Shown here one piece after another: positions 1 to 7,742 of a stretch of DNA of 12,796 nt; position 1 is the first letter of the stretch; each line of letters opens with the position of its first letter. The position numbers were made by a program, and so were the translations under genes. The stretch comes from an uncultured Eubacteriales bacterium (GTDB taxonomy: Bacteria > Bacillota > Clostridia > Oscillospirales > Oscillospiraceae). The DNA is taken from contig USGS01000045.1 of the NCBI GenBank assembly GCA_900554275.1, forward strand, positions 1 through 12,796. Direction: 5' to 3'. The notes beneath the pieces were generated by a model. The model did no database searches. It worked only from the letters and a program-made list of their open reading frames with translations, and had not been told where the DNA came from.

Positions 1-76
1 GCTTGAATCTTGAAAGTTTCAGAAAGCTGTATAAGGAATGCGGCCGCAGCCCTTACCACCCCAAGATGATGCTCAA
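1..76 (+). mobile_element. Transposase N-terminal fragment (IS1182/IS5-like, DUF772-type)
   Basis: Read from base 3, the sequence encodes a 25-residue open stretch ending in GRSPYHPKMMLK. This is the hallmark start of the DUF772 transposase domain, which in intact IS1182/IS5-like transposases continues into a leucine/tyrosine-rich helix. Here the match stops at about base 76, and the next bases belong to the dehydratase activator gene in a different frame. The fragment has no start inside the window and no stop at the junction, so it is the interior of a transposase gene cut off at its 3' side. No terminal inverted repeat is visible. The family assignment rests on the recalled motif only. It could be an IS remnant left by a deletion, or a chimeric join at the end of an assembled contig. 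Confidence 0.6.
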
Positions 77-820
77 GCCTCCAAGTGCGCCGTGATCAAA
101 GACGGAACGGAGCTGGTGGCCACCAGCCTGCAAACCGGCGGCCTGGGCACAGGCGGCCCGGAGGAAGCGCTGGCGGAGCTGTGGAGCTCCAGCGGCCTGA
201 CGGCATCGGACATGGCCCGCACCGTCGTCACCGGCTACGGACGGAAGAACTACGAGGGCGCGGACGGCGAGATCAGCGAGCTGACGGCCCACGCCCTGGG
301 TGGCCGCTTCGTGTTCCCCGACCTGCGGACGGTTATCGACATCGGCGGTCAGGACGCCAAGGTCATCGCCCTATCCCCCTCCGGCAAAATGGTGAACTTC
401 GTGATGAACGACAAGTGCGCCGCCGGCACGGGCCGGTTTTTGGACGTAATGGCCTCCATTCTCCGGCTGGACGTGGACGACCTGGACACCGAGGCCGCCA
501 AGTCCACCGCCCCGGCGTCTATTTCCAGCACCTGCACCGTGTTTGCCGAGAGCGAGGTCATCAGCCAGCTGGCCAACGGTGTCAAGCGGCCTGACCTGGT
601 GGCGGGCATCTGCCGCAGCGTGGCCAGCCGCGTGGCGGCCCTGGCCCGGCGCGCCGGCGTGACGGAGCAGGTCTGCCTTTCCGGCGGCGTGGCCCGGAAC
701 GATGCCGTCCGTCAGGCGCTGAGCGAGGAGCTGAACGTCCCCGTGTCCGTCGATCCGCTGGCCCAGTATTTCGGCGCCATCGGCGCGGCGCTGTGGGCGC
801 ATAAAGAAGTGAGCAAGTGA
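38..820 (+). CDS. hadI: (R)-2-hydroxyacyl-CoA dehydratase activator (HadI/FldI/HgdC-like), 5' end replaced
   Basis: This is the ATP-dependent activator (archerase) that injects one high-energy electron into the 2-hydroxyacyl-CoA dehydratase. It is a homodimer bridged by one [4Fe-4S] cluster and has the ASKHA actin-like fold. Visible motifs, numbered from the ATG at 38, are TGYGR near 65-69, DIGGQDAK at 101-108, NDKCAAGTGRF with Cys127, SSTCTVFAESEVIS with Cys166, and SGGVARN near 215-221. Cys127 and Cys166 match the cluster ligands known in Acidaminococcus HgdC. Homology begins only at Ala14 (base 77). Residues 1-13 are proline/glutamine-rich and come from out-of-frame transposase sequence, so the expected DxGST phosphate-binding loop is missing. 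The ATG at 38 directly abuts AAGGA, too close for a normal ribosome binding site; GTG at 92 is an alternative. The gene is probably non-functional as written, or misassembled. The dehydratase genes follow after 55 bases. Confidence 0.85.
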   Translation: MRPQPLPPQDDAQASKCAVIKDGTELVATSLQTGGLGTGGPEEALAELWSSSGLTASDMARTVVTGYGRKNYEGADGEISELTAHALGGRFVFPDLRTVIDIGGQDAKVIALSPSGKMVNFVMNDKCAAGTGRFLDVMASILRLDVDDLDTEAAKSTAPASISSTCTVFAESEVISQLANGVKRPDLVAGICRSVASRVAALARRAGVTEQVCLSGGVARNDAVRQALSEELNVPVSVDPLAQYFGAIGAALWAHKEVSK

Positions 821-841
821 AAAGATGGAGATCACTTACTA

Positions 842-847
842 TATAAT
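842..847 (+). promoter_or_regulatory. Possible internal promoter -10 (TATAAT) upstream of hadB
   Basis: A perfect TATAAT lies in an AT-rich island (838-850) within otherwise GC-rich DNA, 28 bases before the hadB start. No convincing -35 is present at 16-18 bases upstream (the 17-base position reads GAAAAG), and there is no TGn extension. It could be a secondary promoter that lets hadB and downstream genes be expressed independently of the activator gene, or just a low-melting leader. Confidence 0.3.
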
Positions 848-875
848 ATAACGCGAGGAACAAGGAGGAAGAAAA

Positions 876-2117
876 ATGGCAGAAGAAGTGAAGAAAGCCC
901 CGAAGCCGGTCGATGTGAATTCCGCCAAGTATAAGCTGGGCAAGATCGCGGCGGACGCCTATGTGGACGCCATCGAGGCCAAGAAGCGGGGCGAAAAGGT
1001 GGCCTGGGTGTCCAGCAACTTCCCCGTGGAGATCCCGGAGACCATGGGCATCGCCACCGTGTACCCGGAGAATCAGGCCGCCGGCATCGCCGCCCGCGGC
1101 GCGGGCACGAGAATGTGCGAGGTGGCGGAGTCCGAGGGCTACTCCAACGATATATGCGCCTACGCCCGTGTGTCTTTGGCTTACGCCAAGCTGAAATCCT
1201 GTCCCGAGCAGGACGTGGCTATGCCCGATGTGCTGCTGTGCTGCAGCAACATCTGCTCCTGCATGATCAAGTGGTACGAGAATTTGGCCCGCGAGCTGAA
1301 CATCCCCATGATCCTGCTGGACATTCCCTTCAACCCCGACTATGAGGTGTCCGACGCGGAGGTGGCCTACGTTACCGGCCAGTTCTGGGACGCCGTGAAG
1401 CAGCTGGAGGAGATCACCGGCAAGAAGTGGTCCGACGAGAAGTTCCAGGAGGTCACCGGCTTCTCCTGCCGCTCCAGCCGGGCGTGGCTGGCGGCCACCG
1501 GCTGCGCCAGGTATGTGCCCTCCCCCTTCAACGGCTTCGACCTGCTGAACCACATGGCCGTCATGGTCACGGCTCGCGGCAAATCCACCGCCGCCGACGC
1601 CATGGAGACGCTGCTGAAGGAGTACGAGGACAACCACAAGAACGGCACGTCCACCTTCCGCACGGAGGAGAAGTACCGCATCATGTTCGAGGGCATCGCT
1701 TGCTGGCCGTACCTCCGCGCCACCAGCACCGGCCTGAAGTCTCGGGGCATCAACATGGTCACCACCATCTACGCCGACGCCTTCGGCTTCGACTACAACA
1801 CCTTCGATGAGATGATCCGCGCCTACTGCAAGGTGCCCAACGCCATCAACCTGGAGATGAGCCGCGACAAGCGCATCAAGCTCTGCAAGGACAACCACGT
1901 GGAGGGTATGCTGGTGCATACCAACCGCTCCTGCAAGCTGTGGAGCGGCTTCATGTACGAGATGAGCCGTCAGATCGGCAAGGCCTGCAACATCCCCGTG
2001 GTCAGCTTTGACGGCGACCAGGCCGACCCCCGCAACTTCTCCGAGGCCCAGTACGACACCCGCGTCCAGGGTCTGACGGAGATCATGGAAGCCAACAAGG
2101 CTGCGAAAGGAGAGTAA
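876..2117 (+). CDS. hadB: (R)-2-hydroxyacyl-CoA dehydratase, alpha subunit (HadB/FldB-like)
   Basis: This is the alpha subunit of the oxygen-sensitive dehydratase that removes water from (R)-2-hydroxyacyl-CoA through a ketyl radical, giving the (E)-2-enoyl-CoA. Its 413 residues match HadB (about 408) and are clearly shorter than HgdA of 2-hydroxyglutaryl-CoA dehydratase (about 477). Conserved blocks are VYPENQAAG at 62-70, NDICAYAR around Cys94, CCSNICSCMIKWYEN around Cys127, EEKYRIMFEGIACWPY near 264-279, NRSCKL with Cys353, and FDGDQADPR at 378-386. Cys94, Cys127 and Cys353 are the likely [4Fe-4S] ligands by analogy with the HadBC structure. The start is set by AAGGAGG eight bases upstream. 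hadC starts 3 bases after the stop, so the two subunits are translationally linked. The acyl substrate (isocaproyl-, aryllactyl- or other) is not determined by the sequence. Confidence 0.92.
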   Translation: MAEEVKKAPKPVDVNSAKYKLGKIAADAYVDAIEAKKRGEKVAWVSSNFPVEIPETMGIATVYPENQAAGIAARGAGTRMCEVAESEGYSNDICAYARVSLAYAKLKSCPEQDVAMPDVLLCCSNICSCMIKWYENLARELNIPMILLDIPFNPDYEVSDAEVAYVTGQFWDAVKQLEEITGKKWSDEKFQEVTGFSCRSSRAWLAATGCARYVPSPFNGFDLLNHMAVMVTARGKSTAADAMETLLKEYEDNHKNGTSTFRTEEKYRIMFEGIACWPYLRATSTGLKSRGINMVTTIYADAFGFDYNTFDEMIRAYCKVPNAINLEMSRDKRIKLCKDNHVEGMLVHTNRSCKLWSGFMYEMSRQIGKACNIPVVSFDGDQADPRNFSEAQYDTRVQGLTEIMEANKAAKGE

Positions 2118-2120
2118 ACC

Positions 2121-3233
2121 ATGAACGACATTCTGAACCGTTTTCATGAGATCGCCGTCTCTCCCAAGGCGCAGATGGAGCGCTACCTGGCCCAGGGCAA
2201 AAAGATCGTGCTGTGCGCTCCCGTCTACACCCCGGAGGAGATCATCCATGCCATGGGCTTCGTCCCCATGGGCGCGTGGGGCGGCGATGTGGCGCTGAAC
2301 CGTGCCAAGGAATACTGCCCCGCTTTCCTGTGCGCCATCGTCCAGTCCATGCTGGAGCTGGGCATCAACGGCGCGTATGACGGCGCTTCCGCCATCGTCA
2401 TCCCCTCCCTGTGCGACACCCTGAAGACCGTGGGCGAAAACTGGAAGTACGCTGTGCCGTCCATCCCGTTCATCCCCATGACCTATCCCCAGAACCGCAA
2501 GCCCGCCTACGGCGTGGCCTATACCAAGGCCGGGTACGAGCGGGTCATCCGCGACCTGGAGAAGCTGGGCGGCACGTTCTCCGAGGAGAAGCTGCTGGAT
2601 TCCATCAAGGTCTACAACCGCCACAACGCTGCCATGCGGAAGGTGGACGAGGTGCTGGCCAAGCACCCGGAGATCACCGCCACCCAGCGCAGCGACATCT
2701 TCAAGAGCGCCTTCTTCATGACCAAGGAGGAGCACACGGAGCTGGTGGAGGCTCTCATCGCCAGGCTGGAGGGGCAGACCCCTGCGGCGGAGAAGCTGCC
2801 CATCGTCATCTCCGGCATCCTGACGGACGCCCCGGCGCTGAACGCCATCCTCGATGAGATGGGCCTGCATATCGTGGCCGACGACGTGGCCGCCCAGTCC
2901 CGCCAGTACCGCACCGACGCGCCGGAGCGCGATGACTCCCTGAACGCGCTGGCAGAGAAGTTCGCCAATATGGACAACTGCTCCGTGCTGTATAACCAGG
3001 ATAAGCCCCGCGTTAAATGGATCGTGGACACCGCCAGGGCGAGAAACGCCAAGGGCGTTCTCGTGGTGCTGACCAAGTTCTGCGACCCGGAGGAATTCGA
3101 CTATGTGATGATCAAGAAGGCCTGCGAAAGTGCCGACCTGCCCCTGACCCTGGTGGAGGTGGACCGTCAGATGGTCCGCTTCGAGCAGGTCCGCACCAAC
3201 CTCGAGACCTTCCGCGACCTGCTGAAAATGTAA
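2121..3233 (+). CDS. hadC: (R)-2-hydroxyacyl-CoA dehydratase, beta subunit (HadC/FldC-like)
   Basis: This is the beta subunit of the 2-hydroxyacyl-CoA dehydratase heterodimer, a member of the same HGD-D family as the alpha subunit, and it carries a second [4Fe-4S] cluster. It is 370 residues long, close to HadC (about 375). The family blocks PVYTPEEIIHAMGFVPMG (34-51), EYCPAFLC (64-71), PSLCDTLK (95-102) and KFCDPEEFDY (319-328) are all present. Cys66, Cys98 and Cys321 are the plausible cluster ligands. The ribosome binding site (AAGGAGAG) sits inside the last codons of hadB, and the ATG follows the hadB stop by 3 bases, a spacing typical of obligate complex partners. There are no frameshifts or truncations. 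The partner and reaction are secure at family level; the substrate is open. Confidence 0.92.
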   Translation: MNDILNRFHEIAVSPKAQMERYLAQGKKIVLCAPVYTPEEIIHAMGFVPMGAWGGDVALNRAKEYCPAFLCAIVQSMLELGINGAYDGASAIVIPSLCDTLKTVGENWKYAVPSIPFIPMTYPQNRKPAYGVAYTKAGYERVIRDLEKLGGTFSEEKLLDSIKVYNRHNAAMRKVDEVLAKHPEITATQRSDIFKSAFFMTKEEHTELVEALIARLEGQTPAAEKLPIVISGILTDAPALNAILDEMGLHIVADDVAAQSRQYRTDAPERDDSLNALAEKFANMDNCSVLYNQDKPRVKWIVDTARARNAKGVLVVLTKFCDPEEFDYVMIKKACESADLPLTLVEVDRQMVRFEQVRTNLETFRDLLKM

Positions 3234-3265
3234 CCACCTGCCAATAACATACATGGAGGAACAAC

Positions 3266-4510
3266 ATGAGTGAAGTCAAGCGCCCCCTTGAGGGAGTAAA
3301 AGTTCTGGAGCTGGCCACGTTCATCGCCGCTCCCTGCTGCGCCCGTTTCCTGGCCGACCTGGGTGCGGAGGTCATCAAGGTGGAAGCCCCCGCCGGCGAT
3401 CCCCTGCGCTACACCGCCGTCAACGAGGGCCGTCCCCAGGATCAGAAGGAGAACACCTCCTACGATCTGGAAAACGCCGGCAAGACCTGCGTCTGCCTGA
3501 ACACCAAGACTGAGGCCGGCCGCGCCGCTTTGGAAAAGCTCATCGCCGAGGCGGACATCTTCATCACCAACTGGCGTCAGCCCCCCCTGAAGAAGGCGGG
3601 CCTGGACTACGATACGCTCCACGCCAAGTACCCCAAGCTGGTCTACGGCTTCGTCTCCGGCTACGGCGAAAAAGGCCCGGACAAGGACCTGCCCGGCTTC
3701 GATTTCACCGCCTTCTTTGCCCGGGGCGGCATCCTGGGCACGCTGTTTGACAAGGACGCCCTGCCCATGCTGACCATCGCCGGCTTCGGCGACCACCAGG
3801 TGGGCATGTACCTGGCCTCCGGCGTGCTGGCGGCCCTGTACCGCGCCCGGGAGACCGGTATCGGCGACCGCGTCGTCGTCTCCCTGTTCCACAGCGCCAT
3901 CTGGGACGTGTCCCTGATCCTGCAGGCCAGCCAGTACGGCGACCCCGCCACCCAGTACCCCCTGTCCCGCCGCACCCTGCCCAACCCGCTGGTGGTGTGC
4001 CATAAGACCAAGGACAGCAAGTGGCTGCAGATCGCCATGCCCCAGTATAACCGCCACTATCCCATCTTCATGCGGGCCATCGGCCACCCCGAGCTGGCCG
4101 AAGATCCCCGCTATTATCCCCAAACCAATCTCCAGGCCAACATCGGGGAGTTCTATGACTTCCTGGTGGCCGAGATGGCCACCCGCACCCTGGACGAGTG
4201 GTGCAAGCTGATGGATGCCAACGACCTGCCCTACGCCGTGGCCCAGACCTGGGATCAGCTGCTGGTGGATAAGCAGGCATGGGCCTCCGGCTGCTTCTAC
4301 GAGATGGAATACCCCAACGGCGCCAAGCGCACCATGGTCCGTCCTCCCGTCATCTTCGAGGAGACGGAGCTGCCCCCCTACAACCGCGGGCCGTACCTGG
4401 GCGAGCAGACCGAGCTGGTGCTGAAGAACCTGGGCTACTCCGACGAGCAGATCGCCGCCATGATCGCCGCCGGCGAGGCGGTGCCCATGGATCCTTCCCT
4501 GAAGGACTGA
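3266..4510 (+). CDS. hadA: Class III (CaiB/BaiF) CoA-transferase, HadA/FldA-like
   Basis: This enzyme should move CoA from the saturated or 2-enoyl acyl-CoA product onto the incoming (R)-2-hydroxy acid, feeding the dehydratase without spending ATP. It is 414 residues long and in the size class of FldA and HadA. It opens with the class III signature LEGVKVLELATFIAAPCCARFLADLGAEVIKVE-type region (residues 8-40). The GFDFTAFFARGG block lies at 144-155. FGDHQVGMYLASGVLAAL holds Asp176, the expected aspartate that forms the acyl-anhydride and acyl-CoA intermediates in this family. A good GGAGG precedes the ATG. It lies 32 bases after hadC, in the same operon. As I recall, the transferase gene precedes the activator and dehydratase genes in the C. 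difficile had locus, so the order here is rearranged. Confidence 0.88.
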   Translation: MSEVKRPLEGVKVLELATFIAAPCCARFLADLGAEVIKVEAPAGDPLRYTAVNEGRPQDQKENTSYDLENAGKTCVCLNTKTEAGRAALEKLIAEADIFITNWRQPPLKKAGLDYDTLHAKYPKLVYGFVSGYGEKGPDKDLPGFDFTAFFARGGILGTLFDKDALPMLTIAGFGDHQVGMYLASGVLAALYRARETGIGDRVVVSLFHSAIWDVSLILQASQYGDPATQYPLSRRTLPNPLVVCHKTKDSKWLQIAMPQYNRHYPIFMRAIGHPELAEDPRYYPQTNLQANIGEFYDFLVAEMATRTLDEWCKLMDANDLPYAVAQTWDQLLVDKQAWASGCFYEMEYPNGAKRTMVRPPVIFEETELPPYNRGPYLGEQTELVLKNLGYSDEQIAAMIAAGEAVPMDPSLKD

Positions 4511-4729
4511 CGGCGGCGGGATCTTTTCCGCCCTGCCATCGTCAAACCGTCTCGACGTACACACGGTACGCCATCGCCGGTTTGCCATCGGCAGAACGAA
4601 AAATCTCTCCGCCGTAGGCGGAGCGCGACGAACACGAACACCCTGACGACTTGAGGAAAAGCTGCTGTAAGGGCGCGGCGCGCTTGAGGAGGCGCGCCGC
4701 CCCGCCCGAATATTGAGAGGAGAAAAACT
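4511..4729 (+). other. Structured 219-base intergenic region with three hairpin systems
   Basis: No credible ORF fills this gap, although the neighbouring junctions of the operon are 3 to 55 bases long. Three inverted-repeat systems are visible. The first is nested: CAAACCG (4543-4549) pairs with CGGTTTG (4578-4584), enclosing CGTAC (4556-4560) with GTACG (4566-4570). The second is CTCCGCC (4607-4613) with GGCGGAG (4617-4623) around a 3-base loop. The third is GCGGCGCGC (4675-4683) with GCGCGCCGC (4692-4700) around an 8-base loop. GCCATCG occurs three times (near 4535, 4570 and 4584) and CTTGAGGA twice (near 4650 and 4683). None of the hairpins is followed by a T-run, so they are not classic terminators. 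They may stabilise or process the mRNA, or be a dispersed palindromic repeat. Confidence 0.65.
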
Positions 4730-5731
4730 ATGAAGATCGCTGCTTACGAAGTGCGTCCCGACGAGAAGCCCGTTATCGAGGGCCTGTGCAAGAAATACGG
4801 TATCGGCCTGATCTCCACCCCCGCCAACCTGGATAAGACCACCGCCAACATGGCCGCCGGCTGCGACGGTGTCACCACCCTGGGCCAGTCCGACTACTGC
4901 AACGAGGTGCTGGATGAGCTGAAGGGCTACGGCGTCAAGGTGCTGGCCAGCCGCTGCGTGGGCTACAACCACATGAACTGCGACTACGCCCGCTCCCTGG
5001 GCTTCCGCCTGTGCAACGGCGCGTATGCCCCCAACGGCGTGGCGGAGTACACCGTTATGGCCATCCTCATGTGCATCCGCAAGTTCAAGAAGGCGCTCTA
5101 CAACACCAACGACAACGACTTCACCCTCAAGGGCAAGATGGGCCGCGAGCTGCGCACCATGACCGTGGGCGTCATGGGCACCGGCAAGATCGGCTTCACC
5201 GTCATCAAGTGCCTCAGCGGCTTTGGCTGCCGCATCTTGGCCAACGACGTGTACGAGAACGATGCCGTCCGTGAATACGCCGAGTATGTGGATCTGGACA
5301 CCCTGTACCGGGAGTCCGACATCATCACCATCCACACCCCGCTGCTGCCGGAGACCACCGGCATGATCAACCGGGAGACCATCGCCAAGATGAAGGACGG
5401 CGTGGTGTTTATCGACAATGCCCGGGGCGAGCTGATGGACATCGATGCCGTCACCGAGGCCGTGGAGTCCGGCAAGCTCGGCGCACTGTTCATGGACGCC
5501 TTCCCCGGCGAGACCGGCATCATCCACGTTCCCCACAACGAGGACATCATCCGCACCCCCGGTATGCCCTACTTCAAGCTGCAATACCTGCGCTCCTTCG
5601 TCAACGTGTACCACACCCCCCACATGGCGTTCTTCACCGAGGAGGCTGCCGAGCAGATGGCGGAGTGCGGCGTCAACAGCATCTATGAGATCCTGACGGA
5701 CGGCAAGTCCAAGCACGAGATCCCCTGCTGA
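4730..5731 (+). CDS. NAD-dependent D-2-hydroxyacid dehydrogenase (D-LDH/VanH/HadH family)
   Basis: It probably reduces a 2-oxo acid, made by transamination of an amino acid, to the (R)-2-hydroxy acid that the CoA-transferase then activates. It is 333 residues long, the normal family length. The Rossmann motif GTGKIG is at 150-155, followed by Asp173 (LANDVY), which favours NADH over NADPH. The catalytic triad is visible as Arg232 (NARGEL), Glu261 (PGETG) and His298 (HTPHMAF). The stretch SRCVGYNH (74-81), the YAPNGVAEYTVM block and TVGVMGTGKIG look to me closer to VanH and D-lactate dehydrogenases than to C. difficile LdhA. This rests on remembered sequences. The GAGAGGAG site before the ATG fixes the start. 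It could act on pyruvate, branched-chain or aromatic 2-oxo acids. A 219-base structured gap precedes it and acdB follows after 34 bases. Confidence 0.88.
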   Translation: MKIAAYEVRPDEKPVIEGLCKKYGIGLISTPANLDKTTANMAAGCDGVTTLGQSDYCNEVLDELKGYGVKVLASRCVGYNHMNCDYARSLGFRLCNGAYAPNGVAEYTVMAILMCIRKFKKALYNTNDNDFTLKGKMGRELRTMTVGVMGTGKIGFTVIKCLSGFGCRILANDVYENDAVREYAEYVDLDTLYRESDIITIHTPLLPETTGMINRETIAKMKDGVVFIDNARGELMDIDAVTEAVESGKLGALFMDAFPGETGIIHVPHNEDIIRTPGMPYFKLQYLRSFVNVYHTPHMAFFTEEAAEQMAECGVNSIYEILTDGKSKHEIPC

Positions 5732-5765
5732 ACGACCAGCAGTCAAACTTAACAGGAGGAAAACT

Positions 5766-6905
5766 ATGATTTTCGACGCAAAGCATGAAATGATCCGCAA
5801 GCTGGTGCGCCAGTTTGCCGAGACGGAGCTGACCACCGAGGTCCTGGACAAGGTGGAGGAGACCGGCGAGTTCCCCGAGGAGATCGTGGAAAAGATGGCC
5901 AAATGCGGCTTCCTGGGCCTGAAGATCCCCCGTGAGTACGGCGGCGCAGGCGCCGACACCCTGGCCTACATCATCATGATCGAGGAGATCGCCCGTGTCT
6001 CCGCCGTGGCCAGCCTTTACGCCAATACCCCCAACTCCCTGGGCGGCGGCCCGCTGATGCAGGCCGGTACGCCGGAGCAGCTGGAGAAGTACCTCCGCCC
6101 CTCCGTGGAGAACAAGGTGAAGATCGTCTTCGGTCTCACCGAGCCCGGCGCAGGCTCTGACTCCGCCAGCATGGTCACCACCGCCGTGAAGGACGGCGAC
6201 TACTATATCCTCAACGGCCGCAAGTGCTTCATCTCCGGCGCGCCTCTGGCCGACTACTGCATCGTCTATGCCAAGACCGATATGACCCGCGGCAACAAGG
6301 GCATCTCCGCCTTCATCGTGGACATGAAGGCCCCCGGCGTCTCCTGCGGCAAGCACGAGGCCAAGATGGGCCTGGTGGGCTACGCCACCTCCGACGTGGT
6401 GCTGGAGGACGTCCGCGTCCACAAGAGCGATATGCTGGGCAAGGAGAACATGGGCTTCATCAACGCCATGAAGACCCTGGACGGCGGCCGCCTGGGCGTG
6501 TCCGCCCAGTCCATCGGCCTGGCCCAGGGCTGCCTGGACGAGGCCATCAAGTACTCCAAGGAGCGCGTCCAGTTCGGCAAGCCCATCTGCAAGAACCAGG
6601 CCATCGCCTTCATGCTGGCGGATATGGCCACCAAGCTCACCGCCGCCAAGGAGCTGGTCTACATGGCCGCTCAGATGAAGGACAAGAACGACCCCAACGC
6701 CTCCATGTACTGCTCCATGGCCAAGTACTTCGCCTCCGAGACCTGCAACGAGATCGCCGCCAAGGCGGTGCAGATCCACGGCGGCTACGGGTACATCAAG
6801 GAGTACCCCGTCGAGCGCAAGTACCGCGACTGCCGCGTGTTCACCATCTACGAGGGCACCTCTCAGGTGCAGCAGATGGTCATCTCCGGCAATTTGCTGA
6901 AGTAA
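5766..6905 (+). CDS. acdB: Acyl-CoA dehydrogenase / 2-enoyl-CoA reductase (AcdB/Bcd-like)
   Basis: This FAD enzyme should work in the reducing direction, converting the 2-enoyl-CoA from the dehydratase to the saturated acyl-CoA with electrons from the adjacent EtfAB. It has 379 residues, the standard short-chain family length. The FAD/substrate motif FGLTEPGAGSDSAS is at 122-135, NGRKCFISGA at 150-159 and QIHGGYGYIKEYPVERKYRD near 335-355. Glu363 in IYEGTSQ is in the position of the catalytic base. AGGAGG lies just upstream of the ATG. Placement directly before etfB and etfA matches the acdB-etfBA block of C. difficile and the bcd-etfBA block of butyrate producers, where such complexes couple NADH oxidation to ferredoxin reduction. 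Bifurcation here is inferred, not shown. Confidence 0.9.
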   Translation: MIFDAKHEMIRKLVRQFAETELTTEVLDKVEETGEFPEEIVEKMAKCGFLGLKIPREYGGAGADTLAYIIMIEEIARVSAVASLYANTPNSLGGGPLMQAGTPEQLEKYLRPSVENKVKIVFGLTEPGAGSDSASMVTTAVKDGDYYILNGRKCFISGAPLADYCIVYAKTDMTRGNKGISAFIVDMKAPGVSCGKHEAKMGLVGYATSDVVLEDVRVHKSDMLGKENMGFINAMKTLDGGRLGVSAQSIGLAQGCLDEAIKYSKERVQFGKPICKNQAIAFMLADMATKLTAAKELVYMAAQMKDKNDPNASMYCSMAKYFASETCNEIAAKAVQIHGGYGYIKEYPVERKYRDCRVFTIYEGTSQVQQMVISGNLLK

Positions 6906-6926
6906 GCGGAAAGGAGCAAGAAAAGA

Positions 6927-7727
6927 ATGAAGATCATCGTATGCGTCAAGCAAGTTCCCGATACCTCCGGCAAGGTGGCCGTCAACGCCGACGGTACGCT
7001 GGACCGCGCCTCCATGCAGACCATCATCAACCCCGACGATATGAACGCCGTGGAGGCCGCCCTGACCCTGAAGGATCAGCTGGGCTGCCCCGTCATCGCC
7101 GTGTCCATGGGCCCTCCCCCCGCCGCCGGTATGCTGCTGGAGCTGAAGGCCATGGGCGTGGACAAGGCCGTGCTGGTGTCCGCCCGTGAGTTCGGCGGCT
7201 CCGATACCTTCGCCACCTCTCAGATTTTGGCCGCCGCCATCAAGAACCTGGGCGTGGACAAGGACGACATCATCTTCTGTGGCCGCCAGGCCATCGACGG
7301 CGACACCGCCCAGGTGGGCCCGCAGATCGCCGAGAAGCTGGAGATCCCCCAGGTGTCCTATGTGGCCGACATTCAAAAGGACGGCGACACCCTCACCGTC
7401 CGGCGGATGCTGGAGGACGGCTATATGACCGTCCAGGTGCAGACGCCCTGCCTGCTCACCTGCATCAAGGAGCTGAACACCCCCCGCTACATGACCATCC
7501 GGGGCATTTTGGACTGCGACAACGAGCCTGTCACCGTGCTGGACTACAACGCGCTGAAGGACGATCCCCTCATCGAGGTGGACACCATCGGTCTGAAGGG
7601 TTCTCCCACCAATATCTACAAGAGCTTCACGCCTCCCCGCAAGGGCAGCGGCATGATGCTGGAGGGCAGCGGCAAGGAGACCGTGGAGAAGCTGTTCGGC
7701 ATCCTGTCCGCCAAGCACATCATCTGA
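6927..7727 (+). CDS. etfB: Electron-transfer flavoprotein, beta subunit
   Basis: EtfB carries one flavin and, in bifurcating systems, the NADH site. It forms the heterodimer that delivers electrons to the acyl-CoA dehydrogenase. The 266-residue length is typical. Recognisable are the N-terminal KIIVCVKQVPDT, NPDDMNAVEAAL at 35-46, and GRQAIDGDTAQVGPQIAE at 119-136, the loop that contacts flavin or nucleotide. The NPDDMNAVEAAL and DGDTAQVGP wording is shared with clostridial Etfs of the bifurcating group, though I cannot verify the class without a structure-based alignment. The ribosome binding site AAAGGAG lies 21 bases after acdB, and etfA starts 15 bases downstream, so the three genes are cotranscribed. 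Confidence 0.92.
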   Translation: MKIIVCVKQVPDTSGKVAVNADGTLDRASMQTIINPDDMNAVEAALTLKDQLGCPVIAVSMGPPPAAGMLLELKAMGVDKAVLVSAREFGGSDTFATSQILAAAIKNLGVDKDDIIFCGRQAIDGDTAQVGPQIAEKLEIPQVSYVADIQKDGDTLTVRRMLEDGYMTVQVQTPCLLTCIKELNTPRYMTIRGILDCDNEPVTVLDYNALKDDPLIEVDTIGLKGSPTNIYKSFTPPRKGSGMMLEGSGKETVEKLFGILSAKHII

Positions 7728-7742
7728 GAAGGGAGAAACGAT

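Noticed and set aside
4511..4641. Open frames on both strands running from the hadA end into the intergenic gap
   Set aside because: They have no ribosome binding site or family motif, and the bases are better explained by inverted repeats.
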